64,000 nucleotides of DNA from Orychophragmus violaceus (GCA_030180135.1 CM058236.1:10003357-10067356); one strand, 5' to 3'. Counted from the stretch's first letter, positions 18,187 to 28,623 are shown. Notes: generated by a model not told the origin, from the sequence alone. Program-made: numbers and translations.

Positions 18187-20466
18187 ATGGGAGAAGGAGC
18201 AGCTACTGATCAGGTCACCATGAATCAGCTTCTTGAAGTCTTGAGAAGCATGAGTGAGCATCTGACCCAGCTAGAAAATTCCCATCCTACACAACAACAA
18301 GAAGAGAATGGACTTGGGAATACACCAAGAGCTACTTATGTGGAGCCTAAACCACCAGACCAACCTTGGAGAACAAGAACGACAAAGTCACATCCACCAA
18401 GGACTTCCCAACGAAAATCAGGGAGTGACTCAAGCCGTGCAACATTCAAAGCCACTTACAAGTCAAAAGTCAGGTTAATTTGGGATGATGGATATTATTA
18501 TTATGGACCTGAATTCTTTATATATCCAGGAGGTAAAGCAAGCTATATAGATTGGGAAAGCAACATGGAAGAGTACTTTAGCTACTATTGTGTTCCTAAT
18601 GAAGAGCGACTCCATATAGCACTTGGACAACTCACCAAAGAGGCTCTAAAATGGTGGAACAAAGAAGAGTATGAGAGATGGTACTACAAGGAGCCAAAGA
18701 TCAGAACATGGGATGACTTAAAGTTGAGCATGTGGGAGAAGTATTGTTCACCGAACAAAACTACTTATCCACCGAAGAGATCATCAACTCCTAAACTTGT
18801 GCATGATGCCAATAGCTCTCAAACAAAGTATCAAGGTAAGTTCTCTGTCTCTAAGAATACATTAGAACTAATGTGTTGTAAGTGTAAGAGCAGGGATCAT
18901 GTTGCTAAGGACTGTCCAAGAAAGAGGACTACAACATCAAATGGTGAAAAGCTAGTACCACAAGAGGCCAAAGGAGGAGAAAAGCAACCAGCAGCCTCTA
19001 AACCATTTAATGAGTTTCCCACCTTCAGATTTGCACCAGTAGAACACACTCACGAAATCCTGAAGGAGAAGCAAGAGAAGAAGCAGAGCCACAAAGCCTC
19101 ACCCAATTCAACCGGATCCAGCTTTGATGCCTCACTCAAGCTCCTAGACATGCCAACACAAGGTAAGTGTTCTAACCTTGTAAATTCCAAAGAGTCAACC
19201 TGTTATAAGTGCCATAAAAGAGGGCATTTTGCTGCAAATTGTCCATCTAAGAAGTTGTTCAAAGATATAACATCAGAGTTGAAATTGGAAGTAACTAACA
19301 CAAATGATAGTTTTGTGCAATCTGATATTTTAATTTCCAATTCAAGACTCATGCACTTGTCTTTGCCAAAGAGTTTTGATGCAGGAATAAGACAAGGAGA
19401 ATGGCATATAAGCAAAGGTGAAGAAAATCAATTCTTACACCTTACTTGTTCAAAGGAGACCGCGAAAGAGGAAACCAAGCAAGACAACAACAGAAGAGTG
19501 CAAGCAAACAAGGTGAATTCTGAACTTAAAGTGAATAAACTTGTTTGTCAAACCACTGTTATGATGCACTTGTCTCTGGACCAAAAGGTTCATGAAAGTT
19601 TAGGTGTTAAAGAAGAAGTGGAGAAACACCAATGTCATGATCCACAAGCTAGTGAAGGACAAGAGTACATTCAAGGTACCATCATGACTGATGCACCAAG
19701 ACATAAACAAGACAAGGTAAGTCAATATCTTACTAAAATTGTTCATATTGATTCCAAGGATATGATAATGCATTTGTCTTGTCCAAAAGAACTTGAGAAA
19801 GGTATAGGTCATGGAGTCAAGTTTCGGACAGAACCATCAATACAAAGGAATAAAGACGAAGAAGATCATGGAGATTCAACCAATGATGAACTAGAGCATA
19901 AAACTTTTAGTAGTACATGTACCAGGAGAGATGCGACTCTGAACCAGCTTGTCACATCCATAATGGTAAGCTCCAACCTTGTGCAACCTGTCTTTAAAGT
20001 CTCAAACTCAGATATAATACACTTGCTCTTTTCCTTAAGAGTTGACTTAGGTACAGGTCTGATAAAGATCAAGAAGCCAAGGGTAGACGGAGTCTTGAAA
20101 GAGAGACCAAAACCGAGCCATGTTTCCACACATGAGCCACAAGCAAATCAAGGGCTTGACGTATATCATGCTTCAACCAAACATGGGGTTATTTCTGAAC
20201 TTAAAATGAGTATTCTTGACTATCAACCCACTGGTATAATACACTTGTTTCTTGAGTCAAGTGTTGAGACAGGGATTAGAGCCAAAGATAAGGCCAAATG
20301 GGAGATCAAGGAAAATCCACCGGACCAAACATCACTTGGCTCTACCATCATGCCCACTGAAGAAAGTCACCACCATCAGGATGTTAGCCAGGTAAGTCTA
20401 TCGATACTCCACCTCATTTCTAATGACCCAACAACTCTGTTGAATGACTTGTTAAACTTCCCATAA
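18187..20466 (+). CDS. Element D gag-like protein with two zinc knuckles
   Basis: 759 codons from Met 18187 to TAA 20464-20466. A short coiled coil (MNQLLEVLRSMSEHLTQLE) opens it. Gypsy capsid-type sequence follows (residues about 100-200, with YIDWESNMEEYFSYY and TWDDLKLSMWEKYC). Two CX2CX4HX4C knuckles come next (CKCKSRDHVAKDC near 226, CYKCHKRGHFAANC near 340). From about residue 390 come diverged repeats, each with a [MI]MHLSL-type core, to the end. The same frame continues past this stop to 21594 with only one further stop (TAG 20734-20736). A 57-nt GT-AG stretch (20705-20761) would remove that TAG in frame. RT and integrase would have to be supplied by another element. Confidence 0.85.
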   Translation: MGEGAATDQVTMNQLLEVLRSMSEHLTQLENSHPTQQQEENGLGNTPRATYVEPKPPDQPWRTRTTKSHPPRTSQRKSGSDSSRATFKATYKSKVRLIWDDGYYYYGPEFFIYPGGKASYIDWESNMEEYFSYYCVPNEERLHIALGQLTKEALKWWNKEEYERWYYKEPKIRTWDDLKLSMWEKYCSPNKTTYPPKRSSTPKLVHDANSSQTKYQGKFSVSKNTLELMCCKCKSRDHVAKDCPRKRTTTSNGEKLVPQEAKGGEKQPAASKPFNEFPTFRFAPVEHTHEILKEKQEKKQSHKASPNSTGSSFDASLKLLDMPTQGKCSNLVNSKESTCYKCHKRGHFAANCPSKKLFKDITSELKLEVTNTNDSFVQSDILISNSRLMHLSLPKSFDAGIRQGEWHISKGEENQFLHLTCSKETAKEETKQDNNRRVQANKVNSELKVNKLVCQTTVMMHLSLDQKVHESLGVKEEVEKHQCHDPQASEGQEYIQGTIMTDAPRHKQDKVSQYLTKIVHIDSKDMIMHLSCPKELEKGIGHGVKFRTEPSIQRNKDEEDHGDSTNDELEHKTFSSTCTRRDATLNQLVTSIMVSSNLVQPVFKVSNSDIIHLLFSLRVDLGTGLIKIKKPRVDGVLKERPKPSHVSTHEPQANQGLDVYHASTKHGVISELKMSILDYQPTGIIHLFLESSVETGIRAKDKAKWEIKENPPDQTSLGSTIMPTEESHHHQDVSQVSLSILHLISNDPTTLLNDLLNFP

Positions 20467-21594
20467 GTTACTACAACTAGGGATAGTGAAATAGCTTCAA
20501 GTTTATCTCTTCATAAGAAACCCATAATGCACTTGTCTCTTTGCCAAAGTGTTGAGAATATTTCAGGTCTTAAGGAGGGCAGGAGCAAGATCAGCAAAGG
20601 AAACATCACACCAGCTCAAAGAAGAGGAGCATTGCTATCCTATTTTCTCAAAGAAGAGCCACCGGATGCTCCACAACTCAACCGGAATCAAAATGATTCC
20701 CAAGGTAATCTTCTAAACCCTCATTCACTTCACTAGACTAACTTGACTTATCTATGTGCAGGTTATCAAGTTTTGAGGTCAAAACTTCTTGAAGAGGGAG
20801 GGTATGATGCGGTCATCAAAACCATACTAGACCAGGCGCTCGCTAACTCAAGCACTACGTCAGTCACTACGTCAGTCAGCACGCTGACTAACTCAACCAC
20901 TACGTCAGTCAGCGCAACCAGACCCGATGGAGACCAACAGTCAGAAAATGAAGCACTCCGACCAATCCAGGAGGAACCAATCAACAAATCCAATTGTTCT
21001 GGATTCCCAACTCATCAGAGGACCAAGGAGAATTGGATTCGAACCAAAAGGAGTAATGGTTTGAAAGATATTCAACTTCCAAATCAGGAGATGCTACACT
21101 TGCCTTATTTGGAAGATTATGAGTTTATATGTTGCCAAACTCGAACTTGGCGACCAGGAGACTTATTACTACTCCTAGAAGCACTCTACAACACCTTAAG
21201 AAGCACCAGCACACACAGGATCAGGCGGATCCTATTGGAACATAAACCAACTCAACCGAAGCTATTTATGGAAGCTATGAAGACCAATTGGTTTGCCACC
21301 TCTCAAACCAAGATTTGGCGACCAGGAGACATTTACCACGAGGCCAAGAATATAGAAGATGTCCACAACTCATCCAGAATGCTCAGAATCAATTGGAGGC
21401 TCAGCTTGTTCAACTTTCCTTATTCTGACACAAGCACATTCAAGGAGAAGATCATCCAACGGCTCCTTTCCAAGAATGAGAGCTGCGAATTCTTTGCCTG
21501 TCAAGATGTTCCAGAGATTCTAACTTATCCCCTAAAGCCATCCAGATACAAAGAAAGCATCCAAGCCATTGAAGCCTTGCCATATTCAGCCTAA
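20467..21594 (+). pseudogene. Continuation of D gag-like frame into 3' LTR
   Basis: Same frame as 18187-20466, with one internal stop at 20734-20736. It includes a sixth MHLSL unit (20527) and a C-terminal part, MTYLCAGYQ onward, whose last 263 codons lie inside the 3' LTR up to TAA at 21594. It contains two paralogous segments (CQTRTWRPGD and SQTKIWRPGD). Whether it is translated by readthrough, by splicing or as a separate short protein cannot be told here. Not recognised as a known family. Confidence 0.6.
20791..20804 (+). promoter_or_regulatory. Polypurine tract of D
   Basis: GAAGAGGGAGGGTA directly before the 3' LTR; expected plus-strand primer. It also lies inside the continuing reading frame. 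Confidence 0.85.
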
Positions 21595-22001
21595 CGGCTA
21601 GTTTTTCATTAAGTTCGATTTCTTTCTTGTTCAAGGTCAATATGACCGTTTGTAAAGAGCCTATAAAGGCATAGTTTAGCTCATTGTATTATTCACCTTT
21701 CAACCTTTCAATCAAAGTATTATTCAGTTTCTTCAAAGAGTGTTCTTTGTCAAGAATTTCCCCTTCTCTTGAATAAGTGTGTGATTCACCTATTCTCTAG
21801 AAAATCTTGGATTAACTTGTTTGTGTGATTCAAATAAGTTGTTCAACCACAGATTGAGAGAGTCAATCAAACCCACCGGTTGAGAGAGTCAATCATTTCA
21901 TTCATACATTCCATCCATCTCGGTCAAGCAAGAGAGCTCTTAAGCCAGTGCTTGTCCTCCATCAATCCATCGCTCAAGCTTCCGCTCCCGGGGCTGCATC
22001 A
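20805..22001 (+). repeat. Element D 3' LTR
   Basis: 1197 bp, three differences from the 5' LTR seen by eye (near 21659, 21906 and 21975). Confidence 0.94.
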
Positions 22002-22900
22002 CATTCACTTAGTAAGCCACTGAAAACTTTCCTACAGAACTCAAGACCACAACGTACTTCCCCCACACTTAGCAACTGTCCTAAGTAAACTCCACAATCA
22101 CATTCACGCATTCAAATTCTCCCTACTGACTTCTGCAAGTATTTAAGTGCGGTCTCACCTAAGGAGTATCGATCAAAGGCACATGGATTCTTACCTTATC
22201 AGCTCTAGACCACCATACTATCTTTCTCTAGTCCCTTTCTTCTCTTTCCCTTCCTTAACAACTGATTTTTCCCCACTGGGTATCATTTTATTTATTTTAT
22301 CAGTGTTCTTCCCGTTAAGGGGTGTACTTTGGACACATTCCATGGATGCACAGGAGATAATAGTGTTTGCTACTATTCCCATGACCACTTCGGAGTTACT
22401 AACTCATCCTCAGTTTATTATCTTTTTTTTTTTTATGGAAGGGGAGAAGGGAACTAAATAGGATAGGTTGACAGGCTGTGTCAGAACTAACAAGGGAATC
22501 CGACACAAAGTATACCAAGCCCTTAGGTGAGAAATCTAAGTCAGTATTAAGGTTGAAGTCAGTAAAAGGATCCTCTGATACCAGAAGTAATGTGGGTGTT
22601 CCCAGTAGGTTGATCCGTGTCTGGGTTTTCTAATAGTCATAGAGGCTCTGCAAGTCTGTCCAATGGTCACTTAGTTCCTGTTCAAGCGAAAATTTTCCTC
22701 GAAAAATCATAGTTTCATACAAATTTGACTCAATAAAACAAATTTTGAAAAACTAAGAAAACAAAAGCGTGCGTCAGTAGCTTCCTCCCCCACACTTAAA
22801 CTACATTGTCCCCAGTGTAATCAAGGCATGAGCTCGGTGAAAGAATAATCAAATTGAAGAACAAACCGAAAAGTTGCAGATTACTTACCTGTCGTCGCCC

Positions 22901-23049
22901 TGCGTCGATCGATGCCCAAGGGTGTCGATCGATGCAAGGTAATTATCGCTCGCGGTTATTGAGATAACCGGTGTCTAAACCGCAATCGAATCGGTAAACC
23001 AGAAATCGTGACTGCATCGACCGATGCACTAGGTGTGTCGATCGATGCA
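22901..23049. repeat. CGATCG pairs, C 3' UTR
   Basis: Cores 22906/22926 and 23018/23039 (spacings 20, 21). Confidence 0.9.
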
Positions 23050-23150
23050 AAGTGATTATTCATGTTTCTCTCGCCTCTGAACACACATAAACAGAAAAAT
23101 TAAAAATATCAAAACCAAAACGAAAATTGAAAAACAAAAACGAACCTACT

Positions 23151-23168
23151 AGTGGGTTGCCTCCCACT
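23151..23168 (-). promoter_or_regulatory. Post-stop hairpin, element C
   Basis: Stem AGTGGG/CCCACT, 6-nt loop, 49 nt past the gag stop at 23217. Confidence 0.7.
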
Positions 23169-23216
23169 CAGCGCTTGTTTTTAGTCATTAGCTTGACTAT
23201 TAGAATAAGATTGGAT

Positions 23217-24707
23217 TCATGGCGGTTTCAACAGAGACTTTGAATGTCTCTGTGAATATCTCTTCATCCAAGGAGGTGTATATGCTGTTGGATCATGAGG
23301 TTTCCCAAGGAAAGAGTAGACAGAACCAGAGCGGGAGCGAATCTTGGGTGGTACACTGCGTTTTCCTTCATTCAAAACAATATGGTCAGGAGGTTTAAGC
23401 TTAGGTGATTTATACCTTACCTTTGGTGGAGATCTGATGTTTGGAGCTTTCAGCTTATGAGCAGTTGCAGGCTCTGAAGATGTTAGAGCAGGTTCAAGAG
23501 GAACCGCCATCTTCTTCTCTCCACTATCAGATACTGTAGTTCCACCAATCTGAACTTCTTCTTTTAGATGACCATCAGTGGAGATCATCTTCTTTGCATG
23601 AACTCGCGAAGTTTCAACTGGTGGTATTTTATTCACCTTCTTATCCATCACTTTCATGCAGTTAGCCACTTCTAGCTCTTGTTTGGAAGGTTTAGGAACC
23701 TTAGGATATGGCACGATGGGCGTGTAGACTCGTTCTGGTACTGTTGCAGGTTTCTGGTTATGTCTGCGTTCTGTGTCGATCGTTGCATGATGTGTGTCGA
23801 TCGATGCAAGGCGATTCTGTTTGTCGTAAGAACTCGAAATTGCCGTCAGAACGGCGTGTCGATCGACACTAAGGGGGTGTCGATCGATGCATGTCTCAGA
23901 CAGACAATATTCATACAGAAAATCCGAGATTATGCTCTCTTCTTCACCTAGCAACTCAATCTCATCCCTTAAGGTCACAGCTCTGATGGATTTGTACTGT
24001 TCAGCTTTACTAGCTTCATTTTGTCTTTGTATTGCTCCAGCTGTCTGCTGAACTTGGACATCTAGCTCCTTCACATGTGTGCTCAAGTATTCAAACTTCC
24101 CATTCAGATTTTCATGTATAGCATCCAGCTTCCTGTCGAAGTCCATAGCAGTCTTAGTTTGATCCTCTAGCAGCTTCTCCATAATGGATTCCATCTTGCT
24201 CTCATAAGCATTAGCAGCAGGAGATGCCTGATAGGAGGGTGATCCATAAGTCCTTTGATAGGAATTACCTTGCTGATTTCCATACCTGTTTCCTTGAAAC
24301 CCAGGACCATTTATGTAGTTCCTCTCCTCTTCATGTCTTTCCAGTAACTGCTCCATCATGCTCATCAGCTTATTAGACTGTGTATTGTGAGGAGGAACAT
24401 GCTGATATGATGGAGATTCATAGTCTCTGGTGAATGAATTGGAACCATAGCCTCTGCAGAACGAGTTATTCTGCTGATTTACTAACATCCGTTCCATCAT
24501 TCCCATCATTCTTTCGCACTGTGTCGATCGATGCAGGGTAGCGTCGATCGATGCAAGCTCGAGAATGCAACGATCGACACACAGGACAGTGTCGATCGAT
24601 GCAAGGCGATTACAGGCGTACCTGAAACGCAAGAACAGAAAAAGAAAAGAAAAAAAATTAGTAGCAAAAATTAAAAACGAAAATCCTAGTCTAAACCCTA
24701 AGTTCAA
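23217..24707 (-). CDS. Element C truncated Athila gag, open
   Basis: 496 codons, TGA at 23217-23219. The first 40 or so residues read through the leader (hydrophobic, then module-encoded CVDRC and SIDAT), so the true start may be a Met in MMGMMERML near 24507. The capsid domain and protease are absent. What remains is two copies of a gag segment (MMEQLLERHEEERN and MEKLLEDQTKTAMD) with Gly/Asn stretches, the coiled coil to VQVQQTAG, the module linker (CIDRHPLSVDRH), a basic region and the tail YTPPWMKRYSQRH. Adjacent to A, it shows how non-autonomous Athila derivatives keep only the coiled-coil and tail part of gag. Confidence 0.8.
   Translation of the reverse strand: MNLGFRLGFSFLIFATNFFSFLFLFLRFRYACNRLASIDTVLCVDRCILELASIDATLHRSTQCERMMGMMERMLVNQQNNSFCRGYGSNSFTRDYESPSYQHVPPHNTQSNKLMSMMEQLLERHEEERNYINGPGFQGNRYGNQQGNSYQRTYGSPSYQASPAANAYESKMESIMEKLLEDQTKTAMDFDRKLDAIHENLNGKFEYLSTHVKELDVQVQQTAGAIQRQNEASKAEQYKSIRAVTLRDEIELLGEEESIISDFLYEYCLSETCIDRHPLSVDRHAVLTAISSSYDKQNRLASIDTHHATIDTERRHNQKPATVPERVYTPIVPYPKVPKPSKQELEVANCMKVMDKKVNKIPPVETSRVHAKKMISTDGHLKEEVQIGGTTVSDSGEKKMAVPLEPALTSSEPATAHKLKAPNIRSPPKVRYKSPKLKPPDHIVLNEGKRSVPPKIRSRSGSVYSFLGKPHDPTAYTPPWMKRYSQRHSKSLLKPP
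23772..23891. repeat. CGATCG pairs, C gag linker
   Basis: Cores 23777/23798 and 23860/23881, both spacing 21, in frame inside the gag ORF at the same place as in A and B. Confidence 0.9.
24520..24603. repeat. CGATCG pairs, C leader/gag start
   Basis: Cores 24525/24545 and 24571/24593 (spacings 20, 22). The truncated gag resumes immediately after the inner pair, so the capsid deletion ends at the module. Confidence 0.9.
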
Positions 24708-24730
24708 ATCTATCGAGGACTCAAAAGAAT

Positions 24731-24747
24731 CCCCGGCAACGGCGCCA
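24731..24747 (-). promoter_or_regulatory. Primer binding site of C, tRNA-Asp
   Basis: TGGCGCCGTTGCCGGGG on the minus strand, seven bases from the 5' LTR. Confidence 0.92.
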
Positions 24748-24753
24748 AAAACT

Positions 24754-25939
24754 TGATAGGTGTAGTTTTAATCCCTATTCTACTGCAAGTGCACAGTGAT
24801 GTAGTTGTAGTACTTAGGGTATCGAATCCACAGGGACTCCGGTCAACGATAGATAAGAACAGAAAAGATTAAACTAGGAAAGCAAAGGTGATTAAACTAA
24901 AAGCAGAGCAGAAAAGTAAATCAGTAGCAGGAGTGGTTTGTGAGCAAGGAAGCGAAGCGTTAGGTTTCAGGAGTTCTCAGGAAATCAGGAACACAAGCAA
25001 TCAATCAGTCTGGATATAATCAAAAACTGTTCTAGAACTCAAAACACGGATATAGAATTAACCAAATTTCTTTGCGAGAATTCTCTAAGTTTAAGTGTAG
25101 CAAACCAAACTTTCGTTTGCGAGAACTAACAGATTAAACCAGCATTAAATTCCAAGTTTGATATGTTCACAATTAACCTAAACCAAACTTTCGTTTGCGA
25201 GAAGTTTAATTGCTCATCTAGGTTCTTTCTAGCTAAATTAACCAACTTTCGCTGCATTAATCAGCCTAACATCATAATTCTGATTAGCTACTTCAGATTA
25301 AGCATTAAGAACAACCTAAACAAAGAACTAGCAGATATGAATCCCTACAGATTGATTTAAACTATAGTTCCATGAAATCCCTAATGAGAATCCTTCAACC
25401 TAACAGGTAAACTACTCAGACATGTTCATTGAGACAGAAAATATCATAAGTAGAAAACCAAATATCATTAAACAGAATAATGAACAGGGGTTCGAAATCA
25501 AGTCTCTTTCGAGAACAAGATAAGCCCCTAAGGCTCTCTGAACTAAAATAAAACTAAAGTAAAGTGTAGCCTAAACAATGGCTTAAAAACTCTTATATAA
25601 TGGTCTAAAGTCGGCTGGGGCTTCTTTGTAATTATGAAAACTTCTGGGCAAAGTTGAAATATCCAATTCTTCTCATTAAACGCTCGCGAGAATGTCCGCG
25701 TCGATCTTGCATCGATCGTTGCCACAAGTGTATCGATCGATGCAGGTCTGTGAATTTGACAGTGAAGTCCATCTCTCGGGTTAAATCTCCAAAATGCTCC
25801 AGAATGCTCCAACAACTCCAATTCCGCTCCAAACGTGTCTAGACCTGTAAACATAACTAAAAGACTCCAAAACATAGTAAAAGACTCGATAAATAACACA
25901 TATACCATGGTTAAAAACCCTAAAATCCATGGTATATCA
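24754..25939 (-). repeat. Element C 5' LTR
   Basis: 1186 bp; TATA box at 25592-25599; CGATCG pair 114 bp upstream of it. Confidence 0.93.
25708..25744. repeat. CGATCG module pair, C 5' LTR
   Basis: Cores 25713 and 25734, spacing 21. Confidence 0.9.
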
Positions 25940-26143
25940 AATGCAGGAAAACGCAGTATCCCACCCAAGCTTCACTCCCGCTCCGGTTCTGTCTACTCTT
26001 TCCTTGGGAAACCTCATGATCCGACAACATACACACCTCCTTGGATGAAGAGATATTCACAGAGACACTCAAAGTTTTTGTTGAAACCGCCATGAATCAA
26101 ACCTCTATCCCATAGTCATGCTGCTGACTTTAAACAAGCGCTG

Positions 26144-26161
26144 AGTGGGAGGCAACCCACT
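26144..26161 (+). promoter_or_regulatory. Post-stop hairpin, element B
   Basis: Stem AGTGGG/CCCACT around AGGCAA, 49 nt past the stop at 26093-26095. Confidence 0.7.
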
Positions 26162-26259
26162 GTTAAGTTCATTTTTATTTTCATTTTTCGTTTTATTTTG
26201 GTGTTTTGATTTTTCTGTTTAAGTGTGTTCAGAGGCGTGAGAAACAGGCAAAATCGCTT

Positions 26260-26409
26260 TGCATCGATCGACACACCTAGTGCATCGGTCGATGCAGTTG
26301 CGATTTACGGTTTACCGATTCAATTGCCGTCCAGACATCGGTTATTCACATAACCGCGAGCAAAATTCGCCTTGCATCAATCGACACCCTTGTGGCATCG
26401 ATCGACACA
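26260..26409. repeat. CGATCG pairs, B 3' UTR
   Basis: Cores 26265/26286 (second CGGTCG) and 26378/26399 (first CAATCG), both spacing 21; AATCGC flanks the first pair. Confidence 0.88.
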
Positions 26410-27411
26410 GGGCGACGACAAGTACGTGTTCTGCAACTTTTCGGATTGTTTCGATTTGATTATTTATTCTCACCAACCCTAAGCTTGACACTACTGGGGA
26501 AAGTGTGTTTTAAGTGTGGCGGAGGAGCTACTGACGCACGCTTTTGTTTTCTTAAGAGTCAGTCCAATTTTCAAAAATTTGTTTTATCGAGTCAAAATCA
26601 GTTTAAGTAGGAAACAATGATTTTTTGAAAAGATTAACAGCACTTGCAGGAACTTAAGTAACCATTGGGATGAAGTTGCAGATCAATCTTTGACTATTAG
26701 AAAACCTAGACACGGATCAACCTACTGAGGACACCCACATCGCTTCAGGTATCAGAGGATCCTTTACTGACTTCAATTTAATACTGACTTAATTTTCTCA
26801 CCTAAGGGCTTGGAATACCTTGAGTCGGATTCCTTTGTTAGTTCTAACACAGCCTGTAAACCTGTCCTATTTGGTTCCCTTCTCCCCTTCCATAAAGTAA
26901 AAAAAAAGAGTAATAAACTGAGGATGAGTTAGTAACTCCGAAGTGGTCTCTGGGAGTGGTAGCTACAACTATTACCTCCTGTGCATCCATGGAATGTGTC
27001 CAAAGTACACCCCCAAAACGGGAAGAACACTGATAAAAAAAATAAAATGATACCCAATGGGGAAAAATCAGTTGTTAAGGAAGGGAAAAGAGAAGAAAGG
27101 GACTAGAGAAAGATAGTATGGTGGTCTAGAGCTGGCAAGGTAAGAGTCCATGTGCCCTTTGATCGATACTCCTTAGGTGAGACCGCACTTAAATACTTGC
27201 AGAAGTCAGTAGGGTGAATTTGAATGCGTGAATGTGATTGTGGAGTTTACTTAGGACAGTTGCTAAGTGTGGGGGAAGTACATGTTGGTCTTGATATCTG
27301 CAGGTGAAATCTTTCAAGTGGATTACTAAGGGGAATATGAGTGTTGTTGCTTCTAAGATGAAAAGAGATTCTGAAAGTTTTCAAACCTCTTCACCATGTT
27401 TTGGTTCTTTA

Positions 27412-27431
27412 CTTGCTTGAGGGCAAGCAAG
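27412..27431 (+). promoter_or_regulatory. PPT-adjacent hairpin, element B
   Basis: Stem CTTGCTTG/CAAGCAAG, loop AGGG, then the polypurine tract and the 3' LTR. Confidence 0.75.
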
Positions 27432-27449
27432 AGCTAAGTGTGGGGGAGT

Positions 27450-28618
27450 TGATATACCATGGATTTTAGGGCTTTTAACCATGGTATATATCTTATTTAT
27501 CGAGTCCTTTACTATGTTTTAGAGTATTTTCAGGTATTTATTAGGTACAAGCACATTTGGAGCAGATTTGGTGATTATGGCACTTTCTGGAGCTTTTTGG
27601 AGTGTTTGGCCGAGAGATATAGTTCTTTGTGGACATTTGAGGAATGCATCGATCGACACACCTTTGGTGTCGATCGTTGAATATGCGAGATGGGCCAGAC
27701 TCGGCGGTTTAATGAAGAATGCTGATATTGCAGAAAATCCCAGATATTTACACTGAAGCCCAAAACGTGTTTTAAACTATATATTAGGGTTTTTAGCCAC
27801 CTGTTTAGGCTACGCTTTTCTTACGCTTTATTTTATTGTCAGAGAGAGTTAGGGGCTGATCCTGATCTCGAAAGAGAGAGGATTTCGAACCCCAGTTCTT
27901 TGTTTTATTATATGCTATTTGGTTTTCTATTCAAGATGTTTTCGGTTTCGATGAACATGTCTGAGTAGATTACATGTTAAGTTTAGGGATTCTCATTAGG
28001 GATTTCATGGAATTATAGGTTAATAAATCTGTAGGGATTTATATATGTTAGTTCTTCATCTAGGATTGTTCTTACTGCTTAATCTGAAGTAGCTACCCAG
28101 ATTTATGATGTTAGGTTGATTGATGCAACGACAGTTGGTTAATTAGCTAGAAAGAACCTAGATGAGCAATTTAATTACTCGCAAAGGAATTTGGTTTAAT
28201 TAGATTGTGAACATATCAAACTTGGAATTAATGCTGGTTTAATCTGTTAGTAATTGCAAAGGAATTTGGATTGCTGCACTTAGACTTAGAGAATTCTCGC
28301 AACGACAGTTGGTTAATTCTAAATCTGTGTTTGAGTTCTAGAACAGTTCCTAATAAGATCCCGCTTGATTGATTGCCTGTGTTCCTGATTTCCTGAGAAC
28401 TCACTAGACTTAACGCTTCGCTTCCTTGCTCACAAACTCGCTGCTATTTACTTTCTGCTTGCTTTTTAGTTTCTAATCATATTTGCTTTCTCCTAGTTTA
28501 ATCTTTTCTGTTCTAAATCTATCGTTGACCGGAGTCCCTGTGGATTCGATACCCTAAGTACTACATTGACATCACTGTGCACTTGCAGTTAGTATAGGGA
28601 TAAATTCTTGACCTATCA
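27450..28618 (+). repeat. Element B 3' LTR
   Basis: 1169 bp; TATA box at 27778-27785, CGATCG pair 102 bp upstream. It carries an 8-bp insertion relative to the 5' copy near 28556. Confidence 0.93.
27645..27681. repeat. CGATCG module pair, B 3' LTR
   Basis: Cores 27650 and 27671, spacing 21. Confidence 0.9.
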
Positions 28619-28623
28619 GTTTC

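Larger units (their letters stand above)
16425..22001 (+). mobile_element. Element D, gag-only gypsy retrotransposon
   Basis: LTRs of exactly 1197 bp (16425-17621, 20805-22001) differing at three positions seen by eye, a CATTC duplication (16420-16424, 22002-22006), a tRNA-Met primer site, and one gag-like frame that runs into the 3' LTR. No protease, RT, RNase H or integrase. It is the youngest insertion here and sits in the 3' UTR of C. It has no CGATCG module. Confidence 0.95.
16311..23216 (-). other. Element C 3' UTR, interrupted by D
   Basis: C sequence at 16311-16424 and 22007-23216, homologous to the 3' UTR of A: polypurine box, 8-bp hairpin (16329-16348), conserved block (22144-22178), CGATCG pairs and post-stop hairpin (23151-23168). 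The 104-codon frame at 22147-22461 is a shadow of this conserved non-coding sequence. Confidence 0.82.
15123..25939 (-). mobile_element. Element C, Athila-like non-autonomous retrotransposon
   Basis: LTRs 15123-16310 and 24754-25939, tRNA-Asp primer site 24731-24747, truncated gag ORF, 3' UTR, and an AATGC duplication (15118-15122, 25940-25944). Without D it is about 5.2 kb. It has no protease, RT or integrase. About 22 LTR differences were counted. It is inserted in the gag of its close relative B. Confidence 0.94.
13982..26095 (+). pseudogene. Element B truncated gag, split by element C
   Basis: Gag segments 13982-15122 and 25945-26095. The capsid domain is missing; coding starts beside the leader modules and continues with the gag C-terminal half: SSKIDSSQIAGLKSKV, then the coiled coil (LEAMMEQFLEGQ...LDVQVQQTAG), the module linker, a basic region, and the tail YTPPWMKRYSQRH ending in LKPP. 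No protease. A 1-nt deletion near 14736, found by comparison with C, shifts frame after the linker, so the second part lies in another frame (14776-15122). C then interrupts it after codon Asn-Ala. The protein is the same truncated type as in C. Confidence 0.82.
26096..27449 (+). other. Element B 3' UTR
   Basis: Homologous, in the opposite orientation, to the 3' UTRs of A and C: post-stop hairpin, CGATCG pairs, conserved block (27159-27192), three TAAGTGTGG-type boxes, and the polypurine tract TGTGGGGGAGT ending at 27449. No gene seen. Confidence 0.82.
5943..28618 (+). mobile_element. Element B, Athila-like non-autonomous retrotransposon
   Basis: Starts TGATATACC and ends CCTATCA, flanked on both sides by GTTTC (5938-5942 and 28619-28623). 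Element A splits its 5' LTR and element C splits its gag. With both removed, B is about 5 kb: LTR, tRNA-Asp primer site, truncated gag, 3' UTR, polypurine tract, LTR. There is no protease, RT or integrase, so it would have depended on other Athila copies. About 22 differences between its LTRs make it older than its passengers. Confidence 0.92.
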
